Positions 37,822 to 46,979 are shown, numbered from the stretch's first letter. The stretch is DNA of 64,000 bases from Maritimibacter sp. (GCA_002695005.1 NZNT01000029.1:186001-250000), one strand, 5' to 3'. The notes: generated by a model not told the origin, from the sequence alone. A program made the numbers and translations.

Positions 37822-38411
37822 CGCCCTCGGCGCAAGTAGACGTAATAGGCCCCAAGCCCGCCGTGCTTGTGATGGGCTTCGGTAAGCTGAAGAACATGCG
37901 TGCGCAGCGGAGGTGACTGGAGCCAATGCGGCACCTGATGTCGCAACACACCGTGCCGCTCCGGGATTGGACCCGGATGATCACGCACCTTCCCTTTGCC
38001 AGTGATCACAAGCACCAGTCTCCGCCCTTGCGACGCCGACTCCAGAATGAAACGAAGAAGTGCTGGATGTGCCTGCGCCATCGTCATCCCGTGCAGGTCG
38101 ATGCGGGCTTCGGGCTTCATCTTGCCGCGTTTCAACTGCTGGAATCGCTTCCTGTCCATCTCGACAGGCCGTCCAGACACACTGTCGCGGATGGGGGCTG
38201 CCACGTCGTGTGGCGGGAGCGATGTCTTGGCTTTGTCACCCACGCGAAATTCGTCGAATTTCAACGGTTTCGGCGCGGGTTTCGGCTCCGGCACCAAAGC
38301 GTCTTTTGCACCTTGCGCCGGTTTGTCACGCCGCATCGGCTGCGTGCGCCGGGCAACCTCGTCCCACAGCGCTCGTTCTTCGGCGCTCAGATGCCTTGGC
38401 CGCCGCGCCAC
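37818..38411 (-). CDS. Smr/MutS2 domain endonuclease-like protein
   Basis: A 197-residue protein: a charged, proline-rich N-terminal half and a C-terminal Smr domain ([20 protein letters not shown] and [10 protein letters not shown], with the tail [12 protein letters not shown]). Smr domains nick or bind DNA or RNA; no specific role is known for this group. The start is GTG at 38411 with GGAAG 8 bases upstream. It is the last gene of tim44-like, mltA, smr on the minus strand. Confidence 0.87.
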   Translation of the reverse strand: MARRPRHLSAEERALWDEVARRTQPMRRDKPAQGAKDALVPEPKPAPKPLKFDEFRVGDKAKTSLPPHDVAAPIRDSVSGRPVEMDRKRFQQLKRGKMKPEARIDLHGMTMAQAHPALLRFILESASQGRRLVLVITGKGKVRDHPGPIPERHGVLRHQVPHWLQSPPLRTHVLQLTEAHHKHGGLGAYYVYLRRGR

Positions 38412-38412
38412 G

Positions 38413-39453
38413 TCAGTCTTCCGGAACCAGCGAATAGGCCCGCTGGATCGGGAGCAACACGACTAGCCGTCCGGGGTCCTTGATCCGACCGGCCTCCTTA
38501 CCCGCGTCATCGCCGGTGCCCCAGAAAATATCGGCTCTTTGTGCGCCCTTTATCCGTGACCCCGTATCCTGCGCCACCATGAGACGCGAAAACGGTTCCG
38601 CACCGCCCTTGTCGATCCACACTGGCGCGCCGAGAGGCGTATATTCCGGATCAACGGCAATCGTGCGCCCGGCCGAGATCGACCGTGCCATCGCGCCGAT
38701 CGGTCCGGATGTCGGCGGCAGATGTTCGAGTTCGGTGAAAAAGACGTAGGACGTGTTGTGGCTCAGAAGGTCGCGACCCTCCACAGGGTTGCGTGCCACC
38801 CAGTTTTTGATGACTTCGGCAGACACTTGATGGATTGAATAGATCCCCCGTCGCACAAGCTCATCCCCGAGAGAGCGGAAGCTATGACCATTGTGTCCTC
38901 CGAACCCGAGACGGATCGACGAGCCGTCTGAAAGGCGGATGCGCCCTGACCCCTGAATTTGGAGAAACTGAAGCTCGACCGGATCTTCGACCCAGGCGAT
39001 CTCAAGCCCCCTTCCGGAAAGGACGCCCTCTTCCTCGATCTCGCGGCGGGTATAGTTTGCGGTGCCTGCCGCGATCTCTGGTGGCCGCGCATAGACGGGG
39101 ATGTCGAAACGACCGGAACGGCGTTCCGAGCCGCGAATCTCAGGCTCGTAATAGGCAGTGAAAAGACCGGGCTGCCCGTCCTCGATCATCACTGGGCGAA
39201 AGAACAGCTCGAAAAAGTCGCGCGGCAAACCCGTGAAATCGAACCCCACAGCGCAGATTGGATCCCATTGGGGGTCATCGAGCAATTCGCAAGTATGCAA
39301 AAACGCGTTGAACGCGGCACCATGATCGTCCTGTTCCCAGCCAGGAAGGTCAGAGAAGGACAGAAGGGAAACTTCGGCCTCGTCGAGCGCCGCCCGCACC
39401 GGCCCGGCGAGAGCGACCAGCCCTGCGAGCGCGAGGCCGACCAGGCGCCCCAT
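38413..39453 (-). CDS. mltA: Membrane-bound lytic murein transglycosylase A
   Basis: A 346-residue exported enzyme that cleaves peptidoglycan glycan strands. Signal peptide MGRLVGLALAGLVALAGPVRA, then the MltA domain (GLFTAYYEPEIRGS, LQIQGSGRIRL, GHNGHSFRSLG) and the C-terminal 3D domain (AVDPEYTPLGAPVWID, VAQDTGSRIKG, ADIFWGTGDDAG with the catalytic Asp in this block). There is no lipobox, so it is probably soluble in the periplasm or held by an uncleaved signal. It starts one base after the Tim44-like gene stop. Confidence 0.9.
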   Translation of the reverse strand: MGRLVGLALAGLVALAGPVRAALDEAEVSLLSFSDLPGWEQDDHGAAFNAFLHTCELLDDPQWDPICAVGFDFTGLPRDFFELFFRPVMIEDGQPGLFTAYYEPEIRGSERRSGRFDIPVYARPPEIAAGTANYTRREIEEEGVLSGRGLEIAWVEDPVELQFLQIQGSGRIRLSDGSSIRLGFGGHNGHSFRSLGDELVRRGIYSIHQVSAEVIKNWVARNPVEGRDLLSHNTSYVFFTELEHLPPTSGPIGAMARSISAGRTIAVDPEYTPLGAPVWIDKGGAEPFSRLMVAQDTGSRIKGAQRADIFWGTGDDAGKEAGRIKDPGRLVVLLPIQRAYSLVPED

Positions 39454-39454
39454 G

Positions 39455-40114
39455 TCAGCCGCCCGTTGCGACGAGCTGCCAGTTCGGGTCGGATGATCCC
39501 ATGATCCGCGAGAAGGTCCAGACATCCTTCTGCCGCTTCACTTCCTTCGGGTTGCCTTCGATGATCTCGCCCGCCTTGTCGCGCACGACCGACGTCAGTT
39601 CGCCAACAAAGCGAATGGTGATGTCGCCCTCTTTCGATTGCTCGTCGAATTCGGCCTCGACCAGCTTCAGCTCGCGCAGCCCCACGAAATTGGCCTCGAT
39701 CTTGTAGCCATCCTTTTCGCGCTGTTCCACGACGGCGGCGAAGCTGTCGTAAACCTCATCGGACAGAAACGGCTTGATCTTGGCGAGGTCGCCCGCCTCG
39801 AAGGCCATGAGGATCATTTCATACGCGCCACGCGCACCGCCAAGAAAATCGCTGACGCCGAACGACGGCTCAGCCTTTTTCATCTTGGTCAGGGCTTCGA
39901 CGCTGTCCGGCTCCTCAATGTGGTCGGTGATGTCGGTGTCGGGCCCGCCTTCGATCACTTCGAAGCGGTTGCGGTTATCGACCTTTTCGGTCTCGCTGCG
40001 CGACACCACGGGTTTCTCGAACCCTTCCCGCGTGCCGAGCACATCGCGCAGTCGGAGGATCAGGAAAATCGCGATGGCGGCGAGAACGATCAGCTGGATG
40101 ATCGGTGAAGACAT
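39455..40114 (-). CDS. Tim44/TimA domain membrane-anchored protein
   Basis: A 219-residue protein with one N-terminal membrane span (MSSPIIQLIVLAAIAIFLIL) and a C-terminal Tim44-like domain (DLAKIKPFLSDEVYDSFAAV to SDPNWQLVATG). Alphaproteobacterial relatives (TimA) are relatives of mitochondrial Tim44 and are associated with the inner membrane; the function is not settled. GAGG precedes the ATG. It lies upstream of mltA and diverges from fxsA with 104 bases between. Confidence 0.88.
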   Translation of the reverse strand: MSSPIIQLIVLAAIAIFLILRLRDVLGTREGFEKPVVSRSETEKVDNRNRFEVIEGGPDTDITDHIEEPDSVEALTKMKKAEPSFGVSDFLGGARGAYEMILMAFEAGDLAKIKPFLSDEVYDSFAAVVEQREKDGYKIEANFVGLRELKLVEAEFDEQSKEGDITIRFVGELTSVVRDKAGEIIEGNPKEVKRQKDVWTFSRIMGSSDPNWQLVATGG

Positions 40115-40218
40115 TCGAACCTCATTTCAGGGCGCGGTTTGATTTTCCGCGTTCGGAACATATGTAGGCGCTGGGCAGGGGCAAGTCTACCAGCCCCCAG
40201 TCAACATATGAGGAAGCC

Positions 40219-40713
40219 ATGTGGCTCTTGCTTGCATTCATCGCGGTCCCGTTGATCGAGATCGGCCTTTTCATTCAGGTCGGCGGGCTGATCGGCCTTT
40301 GGCCGACGCTGCTTATCGTGCTCGTGACAGCGATCATCGGCTCCTACATGGTCCGCGCTCAGGGTGCGATGGCGCTGGGTCAGGTACGCGCCAGCTTCAA
40401 CGAATTGTCAGACCCCTCTGAGCCGCTGGCACACGGGGCCATGATCCTGTTTTCAGGCGCGTTGTTGCTGACACCAGGTTTCTTCACCGATGCGGTCGGC
40501 TTCCTGCTGCTCGTTCCCGGATTTCGACGGTGGGCGTTCCGTGAGATCGCGCGGAGGGTGAATGTGCAAAAGAGCTTCACGGTGCATACCAGTGGGACCA
40601 CGCAGACGTATCGCCGCAATGATGTGATTGATGGTGAATACGAAGAGGTTTCGCCACCCAAACAACCGACTCACGAACCCGACCGGGGCCCGTCAGGCTG
40701 GACCAAACACTGA
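40219..40713 (+). CDS. fxsA: FxsA family membrane protein
   Basis: A 164-residue FxsA-like inner-membrane protein: hydrophobic spans LLLAFIAVPLIEIGLFIQVG, LIVLVTAIIGSYMVRAQG and GALLLTPGFFTDAVGFLLL are typical, followed by a polar tail with DGEYEEV. In E. coli FxsA protects against F-plasmid exclusion of T7; the chromosomal role is unclear. AGGAAG precedes the ATG. The 3' end overlaps the convergent idi gene by 21 bases. The neighbourhood of fxsA and secB near the origin is common in alphaproteobacteria. Confidence 0.92.
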   Translation: MWLLLAFIAVPLIEIGLFIQVGGLIGLWPTLLIVLVTAIIGSYMVRAQGAMALGQVRASFNELSDPSEPLAHGAMILFSGALLLTPGFFTDAVGFLLLVPGFRRWAFREIARRVNVQKSFTVHTSGTTQTYRRNDVIDGEYEEVSPPKQPTHEPDRGPSGWTKH

Positions 40714-41214
40714 CAGCTTGTGCTCTGCGAGGTAGATGCGCAGCCAGGGCGTGAAGCGTTCCGGGTACTCAGACGCCTCTTTCTCAAGATGTTCGAGCGA
40801 GACCCACCGGACACCATCCACCTCGTCGGGGTTCAGGTGCAGGACCGGGCGGTCCGTGCATTGCACAAGGAACAAGTCGACCACTTCGTGTTCCGTAAGG
40901 CCCTGTCCGACATCCGCGCGATACTCGATCTGGTCTTTCCACTCCGGATCTACCCCGGTGATACCGAGTTCCTCTTCCAGCCGCCGAACTGCGCAGGCCT
41001 TGGGGTCCTCATCCCAATGCGGGTGAGTGCAACAGGTGTTCGCCCAAAGCCCAGGTGTGTGGTATTTTCCAGCCGCCCTTTGCTGGATCAGGATCTCGTC
41101 GTCGTGGACGAGAAACACGGATACGGCTCGGTGCCGCAGCCCTTGAACATGAGCCGCGAGTTTCTCGACAGGTTGCAGGGTGCCGTCAACCCAGCCTGGG
41201 ATCATGATCTTCAT
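40693..41214 (-). CDS. idi: Isopentenyl-diphosphate delta-isomerase, type I
   Basis: A 173-residue Nudix-fold enzyme that interconverts IPP and DMAPP for isoprenoids. Active-site features are NTCCTHPHW (catalytic Cys and metal His), RRLEEELGI and TEHEVVDLF (catalytic Glu). The ATG at 41214 has CAGGAAG directly upstream; the frame further upstream is antisense to secB and spurious. Type I Idi is common in phototrophic Rhodobacteraceae, but phototrophy cannot be inferred from this gene alone. Confidence 0.92.
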   Translation of the reverse strand: MKIMIPGWVDGTLQPVEKLAAHVQGLRHRAVSVFLVHDDEILIQQRAAGKYHTPGLWANTCCTHPHWDEDPKACAVRRLEEELGITGVDPEWKDQIEYRADVGQGLTEHEVVDLFLVQCTDRPVLHLNPDEVDGVRWVSLEHLEKEASEYPERFTPWLRIYLAEHKLSVFGPA

Positions 41215-41317
41215 GCTTCCTGATACCTTTGGGCACCCGTCGTGGAAAGGGTTGGCGTTGAGGCCCCCGCCGCTTCTTGCTAGAAAGCTCCGACTTAGAA
41301 ATTCATGGAGAGACATA

Positions 41318-41815
41318 ATGGCGGAAGAAGCCAACAGCGGCGCACCGCAACAACCGGTTCAGCCAACGATGCGAATTCTCGGCCAGTACATTCGCGACAT
41401 GTCGTTCGAGAACATCCTCGTGCAAAAGGGCGCAACCGGCGAGGTTCAACCCGAGCTGAAGGTCGAGGTCGCACTGGACGCCAAGAAGCGGCAGGCAGAT
41501 AACCAGTACGAAGTGCTGTCCAAGTTCAAGGTGGTCTCCACCAACAAAGGCACCGGCACCGAGCTTTTCATTTTGGAGCTGGACTACGCTGGCTTGTTCC
41601 ATGTGGAAAACGTGCCGGAGGATCAGCTTCATCCGTTCCTCTTGATCGAGTGCCCGCGCCAGCTCTTCCCCTTCGTGCGCCGGATCGTATCGGACGTGAC
41701 CCGTGACGGGGGCTTCCCGCCCGTGAACCTCGACAACGTCGATTTCGTCGCGCTGTACCGGCAAGAGATTTCCCGCCGCCAGCAGGCGCAAGGAGAAGGC
41801 GCCAAGACGAACTGA
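41318..41815 (+). CDS. secB: SecB, protein-export chaperone
   Basis: A 165-residue SecB: core blocks RILGQYIRDMSFENI, VEVALDAKKR, LDYAGLFHVENVPEDQLHPF and LLIECPRQLFPFVRRIVSD are diagnostic. It keeps preproteins unfolded and hands them to SecA, whose gene is at the right end of the window. The ATG at 41318 has GGAGAG upstream. A strong terminator follows. Confidence 0.97.
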   Translation: MAEEANSGAPQQPVQPTMRILGQYIRDMSFENILVQKGATGEVQPELKVEVALDAKKRQADNQYEVLSKFKVVSTNKGTGTELFILELDYAGLFHVENVPEDQLHPFLLIECPRQLFPFVRRIVSDVTRDGGFPPVNLDNVDFVALYRQEISRRQQAQGEGAKTN

Positions 41816-41837
41816 ACTTGAAGTCTTTCAAGACAGG

Positions 41838-41867
41838 AAAGCCGCCCTCACCCGGGGCGGCTTTTTT
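41838..41867. terminator. Intrinsic terminator between secB and marR-like gene
   Basis: GCCGCCC pairs with GGGCGGC, extended by AAA/TTT, with a 7-base loop and a six-T run on the plus strand. The convergent marR-like gene ends 10 bases beyond; the minus side has a shorter T-run, so it may also serve it. Confidence 0.85.
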
Positions 41868-41876
41868 GGTTCAGAG

Positions 41877-42323
41877 TTAGCTCTGCGCGTCGAACTTGGC
41901 GCGCATCTCGCGCAGAACCGGAAGCACGGCGCGCACGTTGTCCGGGCCGATGGAGCGCACGACATCGGAAATGATCGGCGTGATCGCAGCCAGCGCGGCG
42001 TCACGGGCTTTGCGTCCGGCGGGTGAAATCGTGACCTGTTTGCGTCGCGCGTCGTCCCAATCCGGATGGATATGGATGTGTCCGGCCCATTCGAGCTTGG
42101 CGAGGGTATTGGTCATCGCGCCGCGCGTGACGTGGAAAGACTTCGCAAGCTGAGCCGGGCTTCGCGCCTCTCCCACCCGAGACAGATGGTTAAGAACCGA
42201 AAAATGGCTCAGCTCCATACCTTTCGGCATCGCCTTGGACAGCGCAGTTCTGGCCAATTGGTCGGCCATGAACATCTCGCTGAACAGCGCGACTGAAAGG
42301 CTGTCCGTCTGGCTGTCGCTCAT
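41877..42323 (-). CDS. MarR-family transcriptional regulator
   Basis: A 148-residue winged-helix protein. The DNA-binding part is visible as HFSVLNHLSRVGEARSPAQL then SFHVTRGAMTNTLAKLEWAG and the wing HPDWDDARRKQVTISPAG. Ligand and targets are unknown. It is the last gene of comF-grxC-nit-marR, overlapping the nitrilase-family gene by ATGA, which suggests a link with the upstream redox/amide genes. Confidence 0.88.
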   Translation of the reverse strand: MSDSQTDSLSVALFSEMFMADQLARTALSKAMPKGMELSHFSVLNHLSRVGEARSPAQLAKSFHVTRGAMTNTLAKLEWAGHIHIHPDWDDARRKQVTISPAGRKARDAALAAITPIISDVVRSIGPDNVRAVLPVLREMRAKFDAQS

Positions 42324-43141
42324 GTCGGGCTTTCGAAAGACCGGTCGTTGAAAACCGAAGGAATGCGTTGGCGCGACTTTTCCACAAGCGACAGGTCAAG
42401 ATCAACCAAGGTGACGCAGGGTTCCTCGCCGGCATCGACAAGAACCTCGCCCCACGGCGCGACGGCGAGAGAGTGACCATAGGTGGCCCGCCTGTCTGTG
42501 TTCTGGCCGGTCTGCGCCGGGGCCAAGACAAAACAGCCGGTTTCGATCGCGCGTGCACGCAGCAACGTTTCCCAATGCGCGGGGCCGGTTCCGGGCGAGA
42601 AGGCGGAGGGAACCGTAAGCACTTCCGCACCTTCCTTCGCCAGGGCATGGTACAGATTCGGAAACCGCAGGTCGTAGCAGATGGTCATGCCGAGTGTCGT
42701 ATGGTCGGTGTGCCCGAGCACCGCACGGGTGCCGGGCCGGTAGCCCGCGCTTTCGCGGTAACTCTCGGTTTCGGACACATCAACGTCGAACATGTGAATC
42801 TTGTCGTAGCGCGCGGTGACCTCGCCGGATGGCGCAATGAGGAACGATCGGTTGGCGAATCGACCGTCAGGATCGTCGGTCTTCAGCGCCAGCGACCCGA
42901 TCAGGATCCAAACCTCATGTGTTTGCGCAGCCTTCCGCAGGCCATTCAGCGTGACGTCGTCTTCTTCGCGCGTCAGGACTTCACTCTGTCGTTTGCGCGA
43001 GGTCGAGACACAGTTGGTAACCTCAGGCGTCAGGACGAGTTCCGCCCCGCCGTCGACTGCTTCGGCCACGCGCGCGAGGGTCAGTGGCAAGTTCTTTTGC
43101 GGGTCGTCGCCCGCACAAATCTGAACCAGCCCTGCTCGCAT
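42320..43141 (-). CDS. Carbon-nitrogen hydrolase (nitrilase superfamily, Nit1-like)
   Basis: A 273-residue nitrilase-superfamily protein with the full Glu-Lys-Cys triad: LVLTPEVTN (Glu), YDKIHMFDV (Lys) and MTICYDLRFPNLYHALA (Cys). The layout is closest to Nit1/deaminated-glutathione amidases, which fits its place next to a glutaredoxin gene; that substrate is inference. The ATG shares one base with the glutaredoxin stop. Confidence 0.88.
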   Translation of the reverse strand: MRAGLVQICAGDDPQKNLPLTLARVAEAVDGGAELVLTPEVTNCVSTSRKRQSEVLTREEDDVTLNGLRKAAQTHEVWILIGSLALKTDDPDGRFANRSFLIAPSGEVTARYDKIHMFDVDVSETESYRESAGYRPGTRAVLGHTDHTTLGMTICYDLRFPNLYHALAKEGAEVLTVPSAFSPGTGPAHWETLLRARAIETGCFVLAPAQTGQNTDRRATYGHSLAVAPWGEVLVDAGEEPCVTLVDLDLSLVEKSRQRIPSVFNDRSFESPT

Positions 43142-43395
43142 CAGTTTGCCAGGAGCGGGTCGAGTTTACCGCCACGTTCCAGCGCGTTCAGTTCATCGAA
43201 TCCCCCGACGTGTGTCTTGCCGACCCAGATCTGGGGAACGGTGTGTCGCCCGGCGCGGGTCATCATTTCCTGCTTTAGCTCGGGATCGCTGCTGACGTCG
43301 ATTTCTTCGAACGTGACGCCCTTGGTTTTCAGGAGCCGTTTCGCGGCATGGCAGAAACCGCAAAATGGCGTGGTGTAGATTGTGACTGGTTGCAT
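43141..43395 (-). CDS. grxC: Glutaredoxin 3 with CGFC active site
   Basis: An 84-residue glutaredoxin: YTTPFCGFCHAAKRLL has the redox Cys pair near residues 12 and 15, with RHTVPQIWVGKTHVGGFDEL later. The pair is CGFC rather than the classical CPYC, a form I associate with Rhodobacteraceae. It reduces disulfides using glutathione. A clear GAAGGA precedes the ATG. It is between comF and the nitrilase-family gene in the leftward operon. Confidence 0.93.
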   Translation of the reverse strand: MQPVTIYTTPFCGFCHAAKRLLKTKGVTFEEIDVSSDPELKQEMMTRAGRHTVPQIWVGKTHVGGFDELNALERGGKLDPLLAN

Positions 43396-43433
43396 CGATT
43401 GTCCTTCATTGGGTTGAACCCTTTGAAAGCAAT

Positions 43434-44150
43434 TTAGGTATCACGGGCAACTCGCGCCAGTGTTGCAACGCAGACGTCACTAGCACCTGCCAAAAAAGCG
43501 GCGTCGCATGTAGCAGCGAGCGTGGCACCCGATGTCATGACATCATCGACGATCAGCACGTTCCGTCGATCCAGCGCGCATCCATGTTTTGGATGTGGCT
43601 CAATGTTCCCCTGCACGTTAGCGAACCTTTGATCGTGTGTCTTGCCGCCCTGCGTTTCACCGCCTTTCAACCGGACAAGCGCGTTCGGAAACACGGAAAG
43701 CCCGGTTTCCCGGCCCAGCGCGCGCGAGATTTCTGCGGCCTGATTGTAGCGCCGCCGGAAAAGCCTGGTCCAATGGGACGGAACCGGAACGATAACCATG
43801 CCGGTGGATAGCAGAGGTCGCGCCGCCTGAGCGATCCAGCGCGCGGCTGGAATCGCGATGTCCGGCCTGTCCGAATGCTTCAGTGCAAGCACGAGCCGAC
43901 GTCCTTTTCCTGAATAAGCAAAAGCAGTGCGGCCGCGCGACCACGGGCGCGCGATTGTCATGCAGTCGTCGCACAGGTCCAGTGCGCCATCACCTTCGCC
44001 GGGTAAGCCGACACCGCATTTGTCGCAAACGTGTCCGGTCACGAACCGGGTGTCCCGCCAACAAGGTCCGCACAGCCCGCCGTCCCCCTCGACGATCTCG
44101 CCGCAAGACGCACATTGCGCGGGGTAGATCGCGCGGAGCAGCGATTGCAT
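43434..44150 (-). CDS. comF: ComF family phosphoribosyltransferase-like protein
   Basis: A 238-residue double-zinc-finger protein with CASC, CGPC, CDKC and CDDC pairs in the first 70 residues, followed by a phosphoribosyltransferase fold with RRYNQAAEISRAL and the PRPP motif VLIVDDVMTSGAT. Relatives are needed for DNA uptake in competent bacteria, though the mechanism is not well defined. The ATG at 44150 is chosen because GGAGGG sits 8 bases upstream; an ATG 15 bases further up lacks a site. It is divergent from the NDUFAF5-like gene with 30 bases between. Confidence 0.9.
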   Translation of the reverse strand: MQSLLRAIYPAQCASCGEIVEGDGGLCGPCWRDTRFVTGHVCDKCGVGLPGEGDGALDLCDDCMTIARPWSRGRTAFAYSGKGRRLVLALKHSDRPDIAIPAARWIAQAARPLLSTGMVIVPVPSHWTRLFRRRYNQAAEISRALGRETGLSVFPNALVRLKGGETQGGKTHDQRFANVQGNIEPHPKHGCALDRRNVLIVDDVMTSGATLAATCDAAFLAGASDVCVATLARVARDT

Positions 44151-44180
44151 TCCGTGGCCCTCCATCTATGGTGCCGCGCC

Positions 44181-44990
44181 ATGTCCAGACTGACCGATCC
44201 CCGACGCCTGACCCTGACCCGCGCCCGCGCGACTGCGGACGGAATGTTCCTGCAAGAGGACGCGGCTTTCGAGGTTCAGGATCGGCTGGAAGAGGTTAAC
44301 AGAACCTTTACGGCAGCAGCCGTTGTGACCGGTTTTCCCGACGTGTGGCGCAAGGCCTTTCCAAATGCCCGGATCGTCGCGGATGATGAGACGCTTGCGC
44401 TCGAGCCGGGCACCCATGACCTGGTCATTCACGGATTGTCGCTTCACTGGGCGAACGACCCGGTCGGGCAACTTATCCAATGTCATCGGGCTCTCAAACC
44501 CGACGGGTTTTTCCTTGGTGTCATGTACGGGGGCGACACGCTGACCGAACTTCGCGCTTCGCTGACGGGCGCTGAGGTCGCGCAGAGCGGGGGACTTTCT
44601 CCGCGGCTGCTTCCGATGGGCGAGCTGCGCGATCTTGGTGCCCTGCTCCAACGGGCCGGTTTCGCTCTCCCAGTGGCGGATAGCTCGCAGCGCGACGTCT
44701 CCTACACCGACGCTCTCGCGCTCATGCGCGATTTGCGTGCGATGGGCGAAGGCAACGCGATGGAGACCCGTGCGGGCTTCACTTCCCGCGAGGTGTTTGC
44801 CGAGACCGCAGCAAGATACGCTCGAAATGCAGACCGGGACGGCCGAATCCACGCGACGTTCGAGTTTGTGTTCCTTGCCGGATGGGCGCCGCACGAAAGC
44901 CAGCAGAAACCACTGCGTCCCGGATCGGCCCAGGCCCGACTTGCCGATGCGCTGGGCACAGATGAAACCAGTACGGGCGAAAAGCCGTAA
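44181..44990 (+). CDS. BioC/NDUFAF5-like methyltransferase-fold protein
   Basis: A 269-residue protein of the group that includes human NDUFAF5, a complex I assembly factor. Blocks such as HGLSLHWANDPVGQLIQCHR, ALKPDGFFLGVMYGG, TLTELRASL, GGLSPRLLPMGELRDLGALL and QRAGFALPVAD are characteristic. The usual glycine-rich SAM motif I near residue 60 is not visible; the segment there reads TAAAVVTGFPDVWRKAFPNA, so SAM binding is doubtful. It precedes hemH by 27 bases on the same strand. The ATG at 44181 is immediately upstream of recognisable sequence. Confidence 0.8.
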   Translation: MSRLTDPRRLTLTRARATADGMFLQEDAAFEVQDRLEEVNRTFTAAAVVTGFPDVWRKAFPNARIVADDETLALEPGTHDLVIHGLSLHWANDPVGQLIQCHRALKPDGFFLGVMYGGDTLTELRASLTGAEVAQSGGLSPRLLPMGELRDLGALLQRAGFALPVADSSQRDVSYTDALALMRDLRAMGEGNAMETRAGFTSREVFAETAARYARNADRDGRIHATFEFVFLAGWAPHESQQKPLRPGSAQARLADALGTDETSTGEKP

Positions 44991-45017
44991 CAGGCAGGAC
45001 AGAACGGGACGGAATAC

Positions 45018-46055
45018 ATGAACGCGCACATGCCTACGGACCATCCCAAGGTCCCGATGCCGAAGGTCGGCATTCTCTTTGCCAATCTGGGCACGCCGGA
45101 CAACTATGACTACTGGTCGATGCGGCGGTATCTGAACGAGTTTCTCTCGGACAAACGCGTGATCGATTATCCGAACTGGAAATGGCAGCCGATCCTGCAG
45201 GGGCCCATCCTCACGATCCGCCCGTTCCGTTCGGGCGCGAACTACAAAATGATCTGGAATCATGATGCCGGGGAAAGCCCGCTCATGACGATCACGAAAC
45301 AACAGGTGACCAAGCTCGACGGGACGCTGACGGAGCGATTCGGGGATCGTGTCATGGTCGATTTCTGTATGCGCTACGGTAATCCCTCGACGAAATCCAA
45401 GGTCGCCGCGATGGTTGCGGCAGGGTGCACCAAGATCCTGTTTTTCCCGCTCTACCCCCAGTATTCGGCAACAACGAGCGGCACGGCGAATGACCAGTTC
45501 TTCCGCGCGCTGATGGAGGAAAGCCGGATGCCGTCCGTGCGCACGGCGCCGGAATACTTCGACCGCGACGACTATATTGAGGCGCTCGCGGCATCCATTC
45601 TGCGTGTCTATCCCGCCGAAAAAGACGCACCCGAGCGGATCATCTGTTCATATCACGGGATGCCCGAGCGCTACCTGATGGAGGGTGATCCGTACCACTG
45701 CCAGTGTCAGAAGACGACGCGTCTGCTCGCAGAACGGCTCGGCTGGGCGCGCGAACGGATCGCCACGACTTTCCAGTCGGTATTCGGCCCTGAGGAATGG
45801 CTGAAACCTTACACTGTGGACGAAGTGGCGCGGCTGGTGAAAGAAGATGGCGTCAAATCACTCGCCGTTCTGGCGCCCGCCTTCTCGGCTGACTGCATCG
45901 AGACGCTGGAGGAAATCAACGGAGAGATCCGCGAAAGTTTCGAACACGCCGGCGGTGAGACATTCACTTACATTCCTTGCCTGAATGACGACGACGAGCA
46001 TGTCGCGGCGCTCACCAACGTAGTCGTCGAAAATCTGCGTGGTTGGCTGGAGTAG
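45018..46055 (+). CDS. hemH: Ferrochelatase
   Basis: A 345-residue ferrochelatase, the last step of heme synthesis at the inner membrane. Blocks: ILFANLGTPDNYDYWSMRRY, FFPLYPQYSATTSGTAND, SYHGMPERYLMEGDPYHCQC (metal-binding His) and PAFSADCIETLEEINGEI (catalytic Glu). The ATG follows GGGACGGAA. It converges with the hypothetical gene at 46059, with a 3-base gap. No other heme gene lies beside it, apart from hemW at 26.7 kb. Confidence 0.96.
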   Translation: MNAHMPTDHPKVPMPKVGILFANLGTPDNYDYWSMRRYLNEFLSDKRVIDYPNWKWQPILQGPILTIRPFRSGANYKMIWNHDAGESPLMTITKQQVTKLDGTLTERFGDRVMVDFCMRYGNPSTKSKVAAMVAAGCTKILFFPLYPQYSATTSGTANDQFFRALMEESRMPSVRTAPEYFDRDDYIEALAASILRVYPAEKDAPERIICSYHGMPERYLMEGDPYHCQCQKTTRLLAERLGWARERIATTFQSVFGPEEWLKPYTVDEVARLVKEDGVKSLAVLAPAFSADCIETLEEINGEIRESFEHAGGETFTYIPCLNDDDEHVAALTNVVVENLRGWLE

Positions 46056-46058
46056 GGT

Positions 46059-46979
46059 CTATACTTGCCAGCCATAGCTTGCGCATGTCTCTAGAATCCG
46101 GGATTCCGCGATCCCTTCCTCATCAGCCTTGATGGAGTTCAGCGCGACGAACCAATAAAGGTATTCTGCGTAATCCGGCTCTCGGACATCCAGTTGCCGC
46201 CACGCCTCATCCACGCCGAGTTCTGAAACGCGGGGCATTTGATGGTGGAAGTCGCATTCGGCGAACAGGACGGCGGGCTTTCCGAAGAAGAGACCGGACA
46301 GTGCGGCAGAACTATTCTCTGTGATCACAAAATCACAAATGCGAAGTGCATCCTCCATTCCGCCGACCTCGACCGCAATCCGACTGTCGCTTGATTGAAG
46401 CCCATCGAGAGTCGCCATTTCCTCGTCCGAATAGACTTCGCCCGGATGCAGGCCCAAGAGGATGTGTCGATCGCCCGCACGCGCCTGCACTTCGCGGATC
46501 ATGTCGATGGGAGACATCGACTGGAACGACCGGTGTTCAAGGAGCTTTCCCTGGAGGGGTACATAGACGACGCCCGTTTTCTGCGCATGAGACGGCCCGC
46601 TCTTGAACAACCATTTGCGCCAATTCCCGTACCATTCCATCGCGACATCAGAGTCTATTTCACCCGGATCGAAGGGTTTTCTTGCCACGTTGAATTCCCA
46701 TCGTTTCGCGGTCGCTTCGATCCGCCAGAATGGAAAAAAGTAGCTCTTGCGAATGGTGAGTGATTTCGGATGGAACGGATCGTCCATGTGAAACAGCGAA
46801 TAGCCCTGCCTCGCGCCGGATTTCAGGCGCTCGGCGAGCGAATTTCGGCGAAGCTCGACACGGAAGCCGACCTCCTCGAATGCCTTTGTTACCCTAGCGA
46901 CGAAACCGAATTCGCCACGCTTGGCCATGTCGAACATGACGTCATCGAGATAGATACGCAGGACACGAGCTTCGGTCAT
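46059..46979 (-). CDS. Hypothetical protein, capsule/glycosyltransferase-like fold
   Basis: A 306-residue cytoplasmic protein without signal or membrane segment. The central and C-terminal region ([55 protein letters not shown]) resembles the donor-binding half of GT-B fold capsule-type glycosyltransferases, where TENSS...GKPAVLF is typical. The N-terminal half has aromatic, basic stretches ([17 protein letters not shown]). I do not recognise a named family, and no surface-polysaccharide cluster is nearby. It is divergent from hslV. A ribosome site is not obvious. Confidence 0.7.
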   Translation of the reverse strand: MTEARVLRIYLDDVMFDMAKRGEFGFVARVTKAFEEVGFRVELRRNSLAERLKSGARQGYSLFHMDDPFHPKSLTIRKSYFFPFWRIEATAKRWEFNVARKPFDPGEIDSDVAMEWYGNWRKWLFKSGPSHAQKTGVVYVPLQGKLLEHRSFQSMSPIDMIREVQARAGDRHILLGLHPGEVYSDEEMATLDGLQSSDSRIAVEVGGMEDALRICDFVITENSSAALSGLFFGKPAVLFAECDFHHQMPRVSELGVDEAWRQLDVREPDYAEYLYWFVALNSIKADEEGIAESRILETCASYGWQV

